64,000 nt of DNA from Planctomycetales bacterium (GTDB lineage Bacteria > Planctomycetota > SZUA-567). The stretch is from contig BNUQ01000005.1 of the NCBI GenBank assembly GCA_025997475.1, positions 1 to 64,000 of the forward strand. Reading direction: 5' to 3'. Below are positions 25,940 to 35,357 of the stretch, piece by piece (the first letter of the stretch is position 1; each line of letters starts with the position of its first letter). The notes beneath the pieces were generated by a model. That model was not told where the DNA came from. It ran no database searches and saw nothing but the letters and a program-made list of their open reading frames with translations. The position numbers were made by a program, and so were the translations under genes.

Positions 25940-26361
25940 GGCAATTCCGGCGCCAATTCCGGCGCGACCGGGGTCGCCGATTCTGTCGGCGCGGACGGCG
26001 CGGTTGCCGGTTGTGCAAGGGGGAGAGCGGCGTCGCCGTCAAGGGGTAAAGCGTCAGCGGGTAAAGTCGGGTCGTCGGGCAAAAGAGTTTCTATCGCCGG
26101 CGCCGCCGGCAACGCCAAACCGGCGTTGATTTCGACGTTCGCCTGACGGCTATTCGCGTAATTCAAACCCACCACCACGATAACGAAAATCGCGAAACAA
26201 AACGCCGTGAATTTACGTAGCGGATTGCGCCCGCCCATCACGCTGTCGGTCGCCGCGCCGCCCATCGACGCCAAGCCGCCGCCTTTGCCTTCCTGCAACA
26301 GAATCGCGCAAATCATCAAAAACGCCACGATAAAAAAGACCACGCTCAGAAAAATTCCCAC
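25903..26361 (-). CDS. secG: Sec translocase subunit SecG
   Basis: 152 residues. Two membrane helices (about 2-21 and 52-72) flank the conserved loop LLQEGKGGGLASMGG. SecG assists SecYE and SecA in protein export. The C-terminal 75 residues are a Pro/Ala/Asp-rich tail. I use the GTG at 26361 because a strong GAGGAGG (26367-26373) lies 5 bp before it; the longer frame would put that site inside the gene. The 3' end is the site of the 783-bp insertion described separately. tpiA lies upstream with yhcH between them, a variant of the common tpiA-secG order. Confidence 0.9.
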   Translation of the reverse strand: MGIFLSVVFFIVAFLMICAILLQEGKGGGLASMGGAATDSVMGGRNPLRKFTAFCFAIFVIVVVGLNYANSRQANVEINAGLALPAAPAIETLLPDDPTLPADALPLDGDAALPLAQPATAPSAPTESATPVAPELAPELPDSPADNAPAQE

Positions 26362-26508
26362 AGTTGCCTCCTCGCCCACGGCTAATAAAAAATTTTAACT
26401 CACGTTACGCGCCAAAAAAAAGAACCGAAATGAACACGAAAAATTCTCTCCGATTCGTAGAAATTCGCGTCTTTTGGTTGACCGCGTAACAACGGATTTT
26501 AATTTCGG

Positions 26509-26961
26509 TTATTTTTCAACCAGAATTTTAACAATAATTTTTTTCAGTTGCCCCGCGGCGATTGCCGGTTGATGTCCGTCCGTCGGGAAAAATACGGCGA
26601 ACTGTCCGGGCAGAACGCGAATGAAATTATCCGTTTTATCCGCCCAAAACGCCACGTCGCGGCTGTCGTCATAAGCGTCCGTCGCGCGGCGCAAGTCGCC
26701 CGCCGGAAGCCAGCCCATCGTTTCCGGCGCGCTAACCGGCACCTGAATGTCAATATATTTCCGGTGTGTCTCGAACGGCGCGGCGTCCGGCGTTTTGCCG
26801 GCAACGGTTTGCATGTTGGCGAAAATTTTATCGCCGTCGATGACCACGCGCCCGTCGGCGAGCGCCGCCAAATTCGTTTCACGCAAAAACGCGAACGCCC
26901 GCGCCAAGCGCGGGTGCAAATTTTCATAAAGCGGCGCGTTGGCGAGAGAGTCGAGAATCAT
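26509..26961 (-). CDS. YhcH/YjgK/YiaL family protein
   Basis: 150 residues of the small cupin-like family (DUF386) first seen as the beta-galactosidase beta subunit and in sialic acid loci. Recognisable parts are FETHRKYIDIQVPVSAPETM, the run LPGQFAVFFPTDGHQPAIA with its metal-binding histidine, and the closing KKIIVKILVEK. It is probably a sugar anomerase or lyase; the substrate is not evident because no sugar genes are adjacent. It lies between tpiA and secG on the same strand, and a repeat element separates it from tpiA. Confidence 0.88.
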   Translation of the reverse strand: MILDSLANAPLYENLHPRLARAFAFLRETNLAALADGRVVIDGDKIFANMQTVAGKTPDAAPFETHRKYIDIQVPVSAPETMGWLPAGDLRRATDAYDDSRDVAFWADKTDNFIRVLPGQFAVFFPTDGHQPAIAAGQLKKIIVKILVEK

Positions 26962-27080
26962 TTTCGGTTAATTAAAGGGAAAGAACTTATCCACGAATTT
27001 TCACGAATTTAGACCTATGTCTTAACTTTTTTTGTTTCTCACAGCGGCGCGGCGGACGCGGAGAAATACGAATTAGAAAT

Positions 27081-27229
27081 GCTCTATTCAATTGCCACGC
27101 CCTTTAGGGCGTGGTGGACGGTCAAAAAGAAACGGGCTTTAGCCCAAATCCCCAATAAACCGTTCGGCTAAAGCCGGTCATTTTTCCAACGCTATCCACG
27201 CGCTAAAGCGCGTGGCAATTGAATAGAGC
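27081..27229. repeat. inverted-repeat element GCTCTATTCAATTGCC, full copy
   Basis: 149 bp with complementary ends, nested CACGCCCTTTAGGGCGTG, GGGCTTTAGCCC, CGGCTAAAGCCG and CGCGCTAAAGCGCG palindromes. It is preceded by TTTCTCACAGCGGCGCGGCG and GGACGCGGAGAA, as in the other copies. The 288-bp gap upstream of yhcH holds nothing else. Confidence 0.9.
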
Positions 27230-27249
27230 AACCGCGTTCGAAAACAGGT

Positions 27250-28011
27250 CTATTGATTAAATTTGACCAACTTCTCGAAGTCGTCCGGCTTGAGCGCCGC
27301 GCCGCCGATAAGTCCGCCGTCCACGTCGGGACAAGCCATCAATTCTTTAACGTTGGCGGGATTCATCGAGCCGCCGTAGAGAATCCGCGTGGCGTCGGCG
27401 ATTGCCGCGCCGTAGAGGTCGGACAAAGTTTTACGCGCGAAAGCGTGAATCTCTTGCGCCTGCGCGGGCGAGGCGGTTTTGCCGGTGCCGATTGCCCAAA
27501 CCGGTTCATACGCCAGCACGACGTTTTTCAAGTCATCGGCGGCGATGCCTTTCAGCGAGCCGGTGATGTGGTCTTTGACGACCGCTTCGGCTTGGTCGGC
27601 TTCGCGTTGCGCCAACGTTTCGCCGATACAGACGACGCCGACTAAACCGTGTTTCAATAACGCGACGAGTTTTTTGTTGATGGTTTCGTTGGTTTCGCCG
27701 AAGTATTGGCGGCGCTCGCTGTGGCCGATGATGACGAAAGTGCTACCGGCGGCTTTAATCATATTCGGGGCGATTTCGCCGGTGAACGCGCCTTTCTCTT
27801 CCCAAAAGCAATTTTCGGCGCCGATTTCGAGGATACTGCCTTTGGCGGTGGTCGCCATTCGTTCGAGCGAAATAAACGGCGCGCCGATACCGACCTGCAC
27901 TTTACCGCCGTCCACGCCCTGCAACCGCGGCAGGAAATCGCCGAGGAAATCTACCGCTTCGTTCCACGTTTTGTTCATTTTCCAATTGCCGCAGATAAAT
28001 GGTTTGCGCAT
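27250..28011 (-). CDS. tpiA: triosephosphate isomerase
   Basis: 253 residues, usual length. Active-site elements are all visible: GNWKMNKT with the substrate-binding Asn and Lys, VIIGHSERRQYF with the electrophilic His, AYEPVWAIGTGKTASPAQ with the catalytic Glu and the mobile loop, and the phosphate-binding YGGSMNPANVKEL. It interconverts dihydroxyacetone phosphate and glyceraldehyde 3-phosphate in glycolysis and gluconeogenesis. Confidence 0.97.
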   Translation of the reverse strand: MRKPFICGNWKMNKTWNEAVDFLGDFLPRLQGVDGGKVQVGIGAPFISLERMATTAKGSILEIGAENCFWEEKGAFTGEIAPNMIKAAGSTFVIIGHSERRQYFGETNETINKKLVALLKHGLVGVVCIGETLAQREADQAEAVVKDHITGSLKGIAADDLKNVVLAYEPVWAIGTGKTASPAQAQEIHAFARKTLSDLYGAAIADATRILYGGSMNPANVKELMACPDVDGGLIGGAALKPDDFEKLVKFNQ

Positions 28012-28212
28012 AGAATTACCCTTTCCGAAAAAGAAAAATCACGAATTACAATGAAGCGGCGAATGATAGAAACGGCGGCGGCGGTTGCAAGAAGCGGGCG
28101 GGGACGGTGAGCCGTAGGCGGTATTCGCGCCGTCGGCGCGGTTATCTCGGGGCGAATAATTATTCGTCCATACGGCTGTCGGAATAATTATCAAAATACA
28201 ACCAATCGCATA

Positions 28213-28271
28213 ACCTCAATTTTCAATTCTTAATTCTTAATTCTTAATTGTTAATTGTTAATTGTTAATTG
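28213..28271. repeat. heptamer tandem array, AATTCTT/AATTGTT type
   Basis: About seven units, changing from AATTCTT to AATTGTT. It forms the stop codon of the MtaD-type gene. No core or second arm is present. Confidence 0.8.
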
Positions 28272-29569
28272 CCCCTCCCCACCGCCCGCCGGATTTTTTC
28301 GGCGATAATTTCGACGTTGGCATAGACCTCGTTTTCGTCGATGGTCAGAACGCGGCGGTCGCGGAGCAACCATTTGCCGTGAACCATCACGTCGCGGACA
28401 TTGTGCGGCGTCGCGGCATAAACCAATTGCGCCGCGCGGTCGTAGCACGGGCGCATATTCGGCGTCGAGAAATCGACGACGACTAAATCCGCCGCCAACC
28501 CGACGGCGATTTTGCCGGTGATTTTTTCGAGGCGCAGACACCGCGCGGCGGTCGCGAGCGTCAGCGTTTGCGCCGCCGAGAGCGCCGTTGCGTCGCGGAC
28601 GTCCCATTTGTGCAAAACCGCCGCCGTCTTCATCGTGTTGAACATATCGAGATTGTTGTTGCTGGCGCAACCGTCGGTGCCAAGCCCCACCGCGACGCCG
28701 CGCCGCAACAGTTCCGGCACGCGCGCCACGCCGCTGACCAATTTCAGATTGCTCACCGGATTGTGCGCCACTTTCACGTCGTTCGCCGCCGTCAATTCCA
28801 TCTCTTCGTCGTCAAGATGAACCATATGCGCGGCGAGCAGGCGCGGCGTCGCCAAGCCGAGGTTCGCCAAATGTTTCAGCGGACGCGCGCCGTAGCGTTC
28901 GGCGACTTGCGCGACTTCCGCTTCGTTTTCCGCGACGTGCAGATGCAACAGCACGTCGTATTCGGCGGCGATTTCATTCGCGGCTTGCAACAGCGCGGGC
29001 GAACAAGTGTAAGTCGAATGGGCGTTGACGACGGGGTGAACGGTCGGGTGTCCGCGCCAGCGTTGAATAAAGTCGCGGGTAAATTTCAGCCCGTTTTCCG
29101 CCGCGCCGTAATGCGGACTGGGAAAATCGTAGAGCACCTCGCCGACGACCGCGCGCAGACCGCTCGCTTCCGTCGCCGTCGCCGCCGTGTCGATGAACAA
29201 ATACATATCGGCGAACGTCGTCGTGCCGCCGCGTATCATTTCCACACACGCGAGCAACGTCCCCCATTTGACCCATTCGGCGGTGAGATTTTTTTCGGCG
29301 GGAAAGATGTAATTGTTCAGCCAGTCCATCAGCGGCAAATCGTCGGCCAACCCGCGAAACAGCGTCATCGCGGCGTGCGTGTGGGCGTTGATTAAGCCGG
29401 GCATCAGCAAATTGCCGCCGAGTTCGACGACCTCGTCCGTCGCCGCCGGAACAACCGCGCCCGCGCCGTAAGCGGCGATTTTACCGTCGCGGACGCGAAG
29501 CCAACCGTTCTCTAAAACCGCCGCGTCCGGCAACAACAACGCGCCGTTACGGAAAAGCGTTTCGGGCAT
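28265..29569 (-). CDS. MtaD/SsnA-type amidohydrolase (5'-methylthioadenosine / S-adenosylhomocysteine deaminase-like)
   Basis: 434 residues from the ATG at 29569, preceded by AGGAGAAATT; the longer frame runs into repeat sequence. Metal ligands of the amidohydrolase fold are in place: NAHTHAAMTLFRG, LHLHVAENEAE, LAAHMVHLDDEEM and GLGTDGCASNNNLDMFNTMK. These match the adenosine/MTA/SAH deaminase subgroup. Related chlorohydrolases look alike, so the exact substrate is not certain. The final GN and stop codon come from a heptamer array. Confidence 0.88.
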   Translation of the reverse strand: MPETLFRNGALLLPDAAVLENGWLRVRDGKIAAYGAGAVVPAATDEVVELGGNLLMPGLINAHTHAAMTLFRGLADDLPLMDWLNNYIFPAEKNLTAEWVKWGTLLACVEMIRGGTTTFADMYLFIDTAATATEASGLRAVVGEVLYDFPSPHYGAAENGLKFTRDFIQRWRGHPTVHPVVNAHSTYTCSPALLQAANEIAAEYDVLLHLHVAENEAEVAQVAERYGARPLKHLANLGLATPRLLAAHMVHLDDEEMELTAANDVKVAHNPVSNLKLVSGVARVPELLRRGVAVGLGTDGCASNNNLDMFNTMKTAAVLHKWDVRDATALSAAQTLTLATAARCLRLEKITGKIAVGLAADLVVVDFSTPNMRPCYDRAAQLVYAATPHNVRDVMVHGKWLLRDRRVLTIDENEVYANVEIIAEKIRRAVGRGN

Positions 29570-29764
29570 AATTTCTCCTGTGGGCAGTGAGTTATTTCGG
29601 CGGTGATTTATCGCCGTCGATTGCGATGCGGCGAAGCCGCCGCGAAATTCAATAGCCCGCCGTTTTAACGGCGGGTAAAATGGCGAAAAAAATGAGCGGG
29701 CTTTAGCCCAATTCATTTAGAGTAACCGCATCCTATAAATCAATCAATTGTAAATTGTTAATTG

Positions 29765-30742
29765 TTAATTGTTTTTGAACATTTCCCTTTTCAACTCTTT
29801 CAGCCCCGCGCCGGTGGCGGCGCTGATACCGATGACCGGCAGACCGATTTCGGCGCGCAACAATTCCAGCGCGTCGTCCGCGCCGGTCAAGTCCGTTTTA
29901 TTGCCGACGACGATTTGCGGCGTTTGCGCCAATTTTTCGCTGAACGCCGCGAGTTCGCGATTGATGGCGTGAAAATTGTCCCACGGATAAGTGCCGTCCA
30001 ACGGATACAAATTGACCAAATGAATCAACACGCGACAGCGCTCCACGTGCCGTAAAAATTCGTGTCCCAAGCCGCGCCCCGCCGCCGCGCCCGCGATTAA
30101 GCCGGGAATGTCCGCCAAAATCAATTCTCGTCCCGCGCCGTTTTCGACGATGCCGAGTTGCGGTTGCATCGTGGTGAACGGATAGTCGGCGATTTTCGGA
30201 CGCGCCGCCGACAGCCGTCCCAACAGCGTGCTTTTGCCGGCGTTGGGGAAACCGATAAGCCCGACATCGGCGATGAGTTTCAATTCCAAATGCAGTTTTT
30301 TCGTTTCGCTTTCGCCGCCGTAAGTGAATTCGTCGGGGGCTTGGTTGAGCGCCGCCGCGTAGCGCCGGTTGCCGAAACCGCCGGCGCCGCCGCGGGCGAC
30401 GATTGCCTCCTGCCCGTGCGCGGTCAGGTCGGCGAGAATTTCGCCGCCGTCGGCAATCAGCGTGCCGACCGGCACTTCAATCGTCAGGTCGGCGGCGTTG
30501 GCGCCGTGCCGGCAAACGGCGCGTCCCGCTTCGCCGTCGGCGGCTTTGTATTTGCCGGTGCGGGCGAGCGCGAGCAAGGTGTCCACGTTTTCCGAGGCGC
30601 GGAGAATGACGCTCCCGCCGCGTCCGCCGTCGCCGCCGTCGGGACCGCCGAGCGGAAGGTTGCGCTCGTGCCGGAAAGACGCGAGCCCGTCGCCGCCTTT
30701 GCCGGAAGTAACCGTAACCGTCGTCGCGTCCACAAATTTCAT
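29765..30742 (-). CDS. obgE: GTPase Obg/CgtA
   Basis: 325 residues. The N-terminal glycine-rich Obg fold is clear (GKGGDGLASFRHER, GGPDGGDGGRGGSVI). It is followed by the G domain with GFPNAGKST (G1), DIPGLI (G3) and NKTDL (G4). It ends soon after the G domain, so the C-terminal OCT extension of some Obg proteins is missing. Obg acts in late 50S ribosome assembly and stress control. L21 and L27 genes, its frequent neighbours, are not here. The last codons (FKNN) and the stop lie in an AACAATT array. Confidence 0.95.
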   Translation of the reverse strand: MKFVDATTVTVTSGKGGDGLASFRHERNLPLGGPDGGDGGRGGSVILRASENVDTLLALARTGKYKAADGEAGRAVCRHGANAADLTIEVPVGTLIADGGEILADLTAHGQEAIVARGGAGGFGNRRYAAALNQAPDEFTYGGESETKKLHLELKLIADVGLIGFPNAGKSTLLGRLSAARPKIADYPFTTMQPQLGIVENGAGRELILADIPGLIAGAAAGRGLGHEFLRHVERCRVLIHLVNLYPLDGTYPWDNFHAINRELAAFSEKLAQTPQIVVGNKTDLTGADDALELLRAEIGLPVIGISAATGAGLKELKREMFKNN

Positions 30743-30928
30743 CGGGGAAAACTTTCAGGGGCGGGAGGGGGGAAATTACAAATTAAAAATTACGAATTAC
30801 GAGCGGTTGTTTTCTTCGAGTAGTTCGGTAGCCGCCACATTCGCCGCAACCGGGCGAGAAAATATTTTGATAAGTTATTCCGAAGCAGCGCCTAACCGCC
30901 GCCGTCCATTATTTGCCGCGCGGGAAAT

Positions 30929-31663
30929 TTAAGTAACGGACACCGCCGCGCCATACGCGCCGACGAATTGCGGGTCGGTCGCGACGTTCAGCGGCAGACC
31001 GATTTCCCGTTCGAGCGCGATTTTTAAGAGCGGGTTTTGCGCCGCGCCGCCGGTGAAATAAACCGGCGCGCCGCCGCCGGTTTGCGCGAACAACCGCGCG
31101 ATGCGTTTGGCCGCCGCCCGATGAATTCCGGCTAAAATCCGCTCAACCGCCGCGCCGTTTGCCAACAGTGAAATAACTTCGCTCTCGGCAAACACCGCGC
31201 ACGTCGCGTTGATGGTCAGCGGTTCCGGCGGCGCCGCCGCGACGCGGGGCAAATCCGCCCAGCCCCAATTAAACCGGCGCAAAATGCTTTCGATAAACGC
31301 GCCCGTGCCGGCGGCGCATTTGTCGTTCATCGCGAATTGACGCGCGCCGCCGTTCGCGTCGAGCGCCGCCGCTTTGCTGTCCTGCCCGCCGACATCAATC
31401 AGCGCCCGCGCGTCGGGGTGCAAATGGCGGACGCCGCGGGCGTGGCACGTGATTTCCGTGATTTTTTTATCGGCAAAATCGGCGAGCGTCCGCCCGTAGC
31501 CGGTCGCCGCCGCGCGCGGCGGACAGCCGCATTCTTCCCAAATTTGCCGCGCCGTCGCCGCCGGTCGGCAACCGGTCGGGCGAATAATTTTTTGCGCCGC
31601 CCCGCCGTCAAGCAAAACCGCCTTGGTGGTGGTCGAGCCGATATCAATGCCGAAACGCATCAT
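30929..31663 (-). CDS. acyl-CoA dehydratase activase (BadF/HgdC-type ATPase)
   Basis: 244 residues with the ASKHA ATPase fold: GIDIGSTTTKAVLLDGG for phosphate binding, ALIDVGGQDSKAA, and FTGGAAQNPLL for the adenosine site. Two cysteines that hold the shared 4Fe-4S cluster in the homodimer are in NDKCAAGTGAF and NATCAVFAESEVISLL. Family members energise an electron for 2-hydroxyacyl-CoA dehydratases or benzoyl-CoA reductases under anaerobic conditions. No dehydratase subunits adjoin it, so its client is unknown. It is preceded by a heptamer repeat. Confidence 0.9.
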   Translation of the reverse strand: MMRFGIDIGSTTTKAVLLDGGAAQKIIRPTGCRPAATARQIWEECGCPPRAAATGYGRTLADFADKKITEITCHARGVRHLHPDARALIDVGGQDSKAAALDANGGARQFAMNDKCAAGTGAFIESILRRFNWGWADLPRVAAAPPEPLTINATCAVFAESEVISLLANGAAVERILAGIHRAAAKRIARLFAQTGGGAPVYFTGGAAQNPLLKIALEREIGLPLNVATDPQFVGAYGAAVSVT

Positions 31664-31720
31664 TGGGCAGGGGTCCTAATCGAAATAAATGGAAAATTCT
31701 TGCCTTCGCGGAAACGACGG

Positions 31721-31850
31721 AATTAACAATTAACAATTCACAATTGACAATTAACAATTATTTAGCGGAGTTATTTTTTAAAATGCGCGGAGCGCATCCT
31801 TTCCACAATTGTTAATTGTTAATTTTTAATTGTTAATTGCTCTTCAACTG
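31721..31850. repeat. heptamer hairpin repeat, AACAATT type
   Basis: Nearly the same as the copy at 24.5 kb: CAATTAA units, TTTAGCGGAGTTATTTTTTA, ATGCGCGGAGCGCATCC, then TTAATTG units. Confidence 0.9.
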
Positions 31851-31857
31851 CTCGCTC

Positions 31858-33021
31858 TCAAATTTTCTGCCAAAGCCAATTCAGCCGCCGCAACCAGCGG
31901 GAGAGCCACCCGCCGCGCAATTCGAGCGCGTGGTGCGGGCAGAGTTCGTGGCAACAATAACAGCGGATGCATTTATTTTGATTGACGGCTACGTCCGCGC
32001 CGTTAAACGCCAGCGCGCCCACCGAGCAAACGGTCAGGCATTTGCCGCAACGGACGCATTTGCCCGCGACTATTTGCGGATAAAGCGCCGTCCAGCGGCG
32101 AAATTTTTCTTCGGTAACGAACGGCAAATAACGCCACAGGCGCGGCGGAATCATCGCCAGCGTTTGCGTCGGCGACCACCGCCAGCGCGTCGGTTTGAGG
32201 TCGGCTAAATTTTCGACGCCGCGCAATTCGACGTTTTGCCACGCGGTGTCGCCCGCGGCGGTCGCGGCTTGAACGGTGTATAAATCTTCCGGCGCGCGCC
32301 CTAAAATTTTCATCATCGTCGCGTCGATGGCGGTCGAGTCTTCGCCGGCGGCGAGGAAACCGAGCGGTTGCGCCGAACCCGCCGTCGGACCGTTGCCGTC
32401 CATCGCCACAATGGCGTCGAGAATCGTCAAGCGCGGCGCGACGGCGCGTTCGATTTCATACAACATTCGCGCGAACATCGCGTAGTCCGCGCCCGCGCGA
32501 TAATGCCACGCGAATTTTTCCGTGCCGATGACCGCGCCGAACAGGTTTTTCACCGCCGCCGTCAACATCATTTGTCCGTGCGTCTTCAGGCGCGGCAAAT
32601 TGACGACGGCGTCGGCTTCGAGCAATTCGCGGGCGAGCGTCAGTTGGCGGAAGACGCGCCGGGCGGAGAAAATTTCCTTGCCGGTAAATTCGATAATCGG
32701 CACGCCGAGCGCTTCGGCGAGCGGCGCGATGCCGGCGATTTTCGCGACTTTGGCGGCGGAACCGGCGCCGGGGCTGTCGCCGGCGACGACTTTACCGCCG
32801 CAATCGAGAACCATCTCGGCGACGACCTGAAAAATTTCCGCCTGCGTGTAGGCGACTAAATTTCCGCGGGTGGGACAGACCAGATTTAATTTCAACACCA
32901 CGCGGTCGCCGGCTTTGACGAAGCGTTTCATCCCGCCGAGCGGCGCGAGCAATTCGCCGACGGCGACGCGGAGCGCGGGCAAGGCGTAATCATTTTGGCG
33001 GGTGAGCGAAACGAGAGGCAT
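31858..33021 (-). CDS. DUF362 protein with C-terminal 2x[4Fe-4S] ferredoxin domain
   Basis: 387 residues from the ATG at 33021; the longer frame is repeat-derived. The DUF362 part includes VVLKLNLVCPTRGNLVAYTQ, AGDSPGAGSAAKVAKIAG and AVVNLPRLKTHGQMMLTAAV. Near the C-terminus lie two cluster motifs, CVRCGKCLTVCSVGAL and CIRCYCCHELCPHHAL, then a basic tail. Proteins of this type are common in anaerobes; their reaction is undetermined. It is followed on the same strand by the activase gene after a hairpin repeat, so shared redox metabolism is possible but unproven. Confidence 0.9.
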   Translation of the reverse strand: MPLVSLTRQNDYALPALRVAVGELLAPLGGMKRFVKAGDRVVLKLNLVCPTRGNLVAYTQAEIFQVVAEMVLDCGGKVVAGDSPGAGSAAKVAKIAGIAPLAEALGVPIIEFTGKEIFSARRVFRQLTLARELLEADAVVNLPRLKTHGQMMLTAAVKNLFGAVIGTEKFAWHYRAGADYAMFARMLYEIERAVAPRLTILDAIVAMDGNGPTAGSAQPLGFLAAGEDSTAIDATMMKILGRAPEDLYTVQAATAAGDTAWQNVELRGVENLADLKPTRWRWSPTQTLAMIPPRLWRYLPFVTEEKFRRWTALYPQIVAGKCVRCGKCLTVCSVGALAFNGADVAVNQNKCIRCYCCHELCPHHALELRGGWLSRWLRRLNWLWQKI

Positions 33022-33161
<140 letters not shown>

Positions 33162-33163
<2 letters not shown>

Positions 33164-33884
33164 ACTTCCCCCACAACGCCAAGTTCGGCTCCGCGTCCGC
33201 CAAGTCGGCGAGCGGGATAAGTACGGTCGGCATTCCGAATGAATACGGCGCGATTTGGTATTCCTGAAAATAAAGGCGGACGCCCGTCGGCTCCAACCCG
33301 ACCGCCGCGTAATTTTCCGCCGTCGCCGCGAAACCGTCTTGAAAACCCGTCAGCATTTCTTGCAAGTCGGCGGCGTCCGGTTGCGCGAGCGCGCCGTCGT
33401 CGGCGACAATTTTCTTTAATTGTTCGAGCGCCAAGGTCGGCGCGAGGCGGGCGAAAATCGTCAGCGCGTTTTCCGGTTTGCCGAAAATTTTATTGAACGG
33501 CAACGCCGCGCCGGACGCTTCATAATTCAACACGCGCGTCAGATGCGACGGGTGCGCCGCCGATTGTTCATAATTATCCATCAGCAAGACCACGCTCACC
33601 GCGCGGCTCGACGGGCGCGTCAATTTGCCGACGACGGTCAAGGTCGCGTTATACGGCGCAAAGACCTCGCCGGACGCGGCGATTTGACCGGCGAGAAAAT
33701 TTTTAAGAAACGCGCTCACCTGCGCATCGACCGCCGCGACGCCGGTTGCCGGAAACGCCGTGCGCACCCGCCAATCGAAATTGTTTTCGACGTTCTCGCC
33801 GTCGCGCGGATTTGCCGCCGCTTCGTCGTCGGCGTAAGCGGTGAAAGTTAGCGCGAAGAGCGCGAGGAACAGTAGGTTTTTCAT
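33162..33884 (-). CDS. exported DUF3298/RsiV-like protein
   Basis: 240 residues from the ATG at 33884 (AAGGAGAAACC upstream). A signal peptide MKNLLFLALFALTFTAYA is followed by a beta-rich domain. The segment LPFNKIFGKPENALTIFARL and the closing run VRLYFQEYQIAPYSFGMPTV are typical of DUF3298, found in RsiV and in PdaC-like proteins. The family includes lysozyme-sensing anti-sigma factors and peptidoglycan-related proteins. No sigma factor gene is adjacent and there is no membrane anchor, so the protein is probably free in the periplasm. Confidence 0.8.
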
Positions 33885-33986
33885 CGGTTTCTCCTTAAAA
33901 AACGTATCCACGAATTACGAACGTATCCACGAATTTTTTGTTTCTCACCGAAGCGCGGCGGACGCGGAGAATCTTCGGTTGGAAAT

Positions 33987-34120
33987 GCTCTATTCAATTG
34001 CCACGCCTTTTAAGGCGTGGATAGCGTTGGAACAATGACCGGCTTTAGCCGAACGGCAAAGACCATTTCTTTTTTTTGTTCGTCCACCACGCCCTAAAGA
34101 GCGTGAACTTTGCATCGAGC
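33987..34120. repeat. inverted-repeat element GCTCTATTCAATTGCC, copy with decayed right end
   Basis: Left end and palindromes TTTTAAGGCGTGG, GGCTTTAGCC and CCACGCCCTAAAGAGCGTG are intact. The right end reads GAACTTTGCATCGAGC instead of the complement of the left end. It abuts the stop of the MCE gene. Confidence 0.85.
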
Positions 34121-34126
34121 CACCGC

Positions 34127-35239
34127 TCATTGCTCTAAGCGCGCGCTTTTGGTTTGGCGGGAATAATCCGCCCACGCACGGTAGAACGCGGTCAGGTCGG
34201 CGCCGCCCCGCCAATGCGCGTCGATAAAATTTTTCGCCGCGGCGCGACCGTGCAGGAAATTTTTCGCGACATAGACCAACTTGGCGAATAGCGATTTGTC
34301 GGTTACGGAACGGTAGGCGTCCTCAATCACTTTCAGCGTCGCCGCCACGCTGTATTGCGGGTCGGTCAACAACACGCCGACGACGCTGTGCGGCGAATAA
34401 TGCGTTTGCGCCGCCCAATCGGCGATTTGTTTTTGCGCGGTTTCGGTTTGCGTCCGCGCCGGTTGTTGCGCCTGCCACATCGCGCGAACGGCGGTCGCGC
34501 CGTGGCGCATCACCGCAATGTCGGCGGCTAATTTTGTTTGTTTCTCCGCCGGTAGCGCCGCGAAAACGCGGTCGCGCAAATTTTCCGCCTGCGCGGTTAC
34601 TTGCCCCAATTCGTTGCCGAGACGCCGCGCCTTATCGACCGTCGCGGTCAGCCGCGCCGTTTCGACTTTCTCCGCCCAGCGCTCGACGTTGGCGAAAATG
34701 CGGTTGACGCGGGCGGGCGGGGAATTTTCGCCTTCGCCGACGAAATACAAAATATTCTGCGCGACCGAATTCGCCATTTTGCTGAGATTGGCGTAAATAT
34801 CGCCGATACTGCCGAGACCGGAGTAATTAATCGTCGGCAACGTAACGATGTCCCGCGTCGGTTGGCGTTTGGCGGGCAAAATAAATTGGCGGGAATCGCC
34901 GGACAACACGCCGAGATAAGCGTCGCCGGTTACCGTCGTCGTGCCGGCTTGCAAAACGCTGTCGTCGGGGATAGGCGCTTCCAGCAACAATTCCGCGACG
35001 ACGACAATCCGCCCGTCGGTCAGAAAACGCACGCGCGTTACCTGCCCGACCGTCGTGCCGCCCATCCGCACCGGCGAATTTACCAACAAGCCGCCGATGT
35101 TGGTGAAAAAACCGCGCACGACATATCGCTCTTTGCCGAGCCAGTTGCGGTATTGCGCGAGAAACGCCGCCGCCGCCAGCAACAAGACCACGGCGACAAC
35201 CGCGACGCCAATAATTTGATTTAAGCGGGAAAGGGACAT
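34127..35239 (-). CDS. MCE-domain (MlaD-type) lipid-transport protein 1
   Basis: 370 residues. One N-terminal membrane helix (about 9-28) anchors a periplasmic MCE domain (about 38-115: YVVRGFFTNIGGLLVNSPVR, then GDAYLGVLSG). The rest is helical. MCE proteins form hexamers that carry lipids between the membranes together with an MlaE permease and MlaF ATPase. Here only substrate-binding subunits are found. It follows another MCE gene on the same strand, 115 bp apart, with a heptamer repeat between. Confidence 0.88.
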   Translation of the reverse strand: MSLSRLNQIIGVAVVAVVLLLAAAAFLAQYRNWLGKERYVVRGFFTNIGGLLVNSPVRMGGTTVGQVTRVRFLTDGRIVVVAELLLEAPIPDDSVLQAGTTTVTGDAYLGVLSGDSRQFILPAKRQPTRDIVTLPTINYSGLGSIGDIYANLSKMANSVAQNILYFVGEGENSPPARVNRIFANVERWAEKVETARLTATVDKARRLGNELGQVTAQAENLRDRVFAALPAEKQTKLAADIAVMRHGATAVRAMWQAQQPARTQTETAQKQIADWAAQTHYSPHSVVGVLLTDPQYSVAATLKVIEDAYRSVTDKSLFAKLVYVAKNFLHGRAAAKNFIDAHWRGGADLTAFYRAWADYSRQTKSARLEQ

Positions 35240-35242
35240 TTT

Positions 35243-35357
35243 TCTAAAGTTGAAAGTTAAAAGTTAAAAGTTGAAAGTTGAAAGAAAGTTGACAGTTGGC
35301 AGTCGCAAGCGATTGCCAACCACTGCTCACTCTCTCAACTTTTAACTTTCAACTTTA
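35243..35357. repeat. heptamer hairpin repeat, GTTGAAA/GTTAAAA type
   Basis: GTTGAAA and GTTAAAA units, a short variable core (GTTGGCAGTCGCAAGCGATTGCCAAC, itself palindromic), then TCAACTT/TTAACTT units. This copy lacks the usual GGAGTTT core. Confidence 0.85.
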
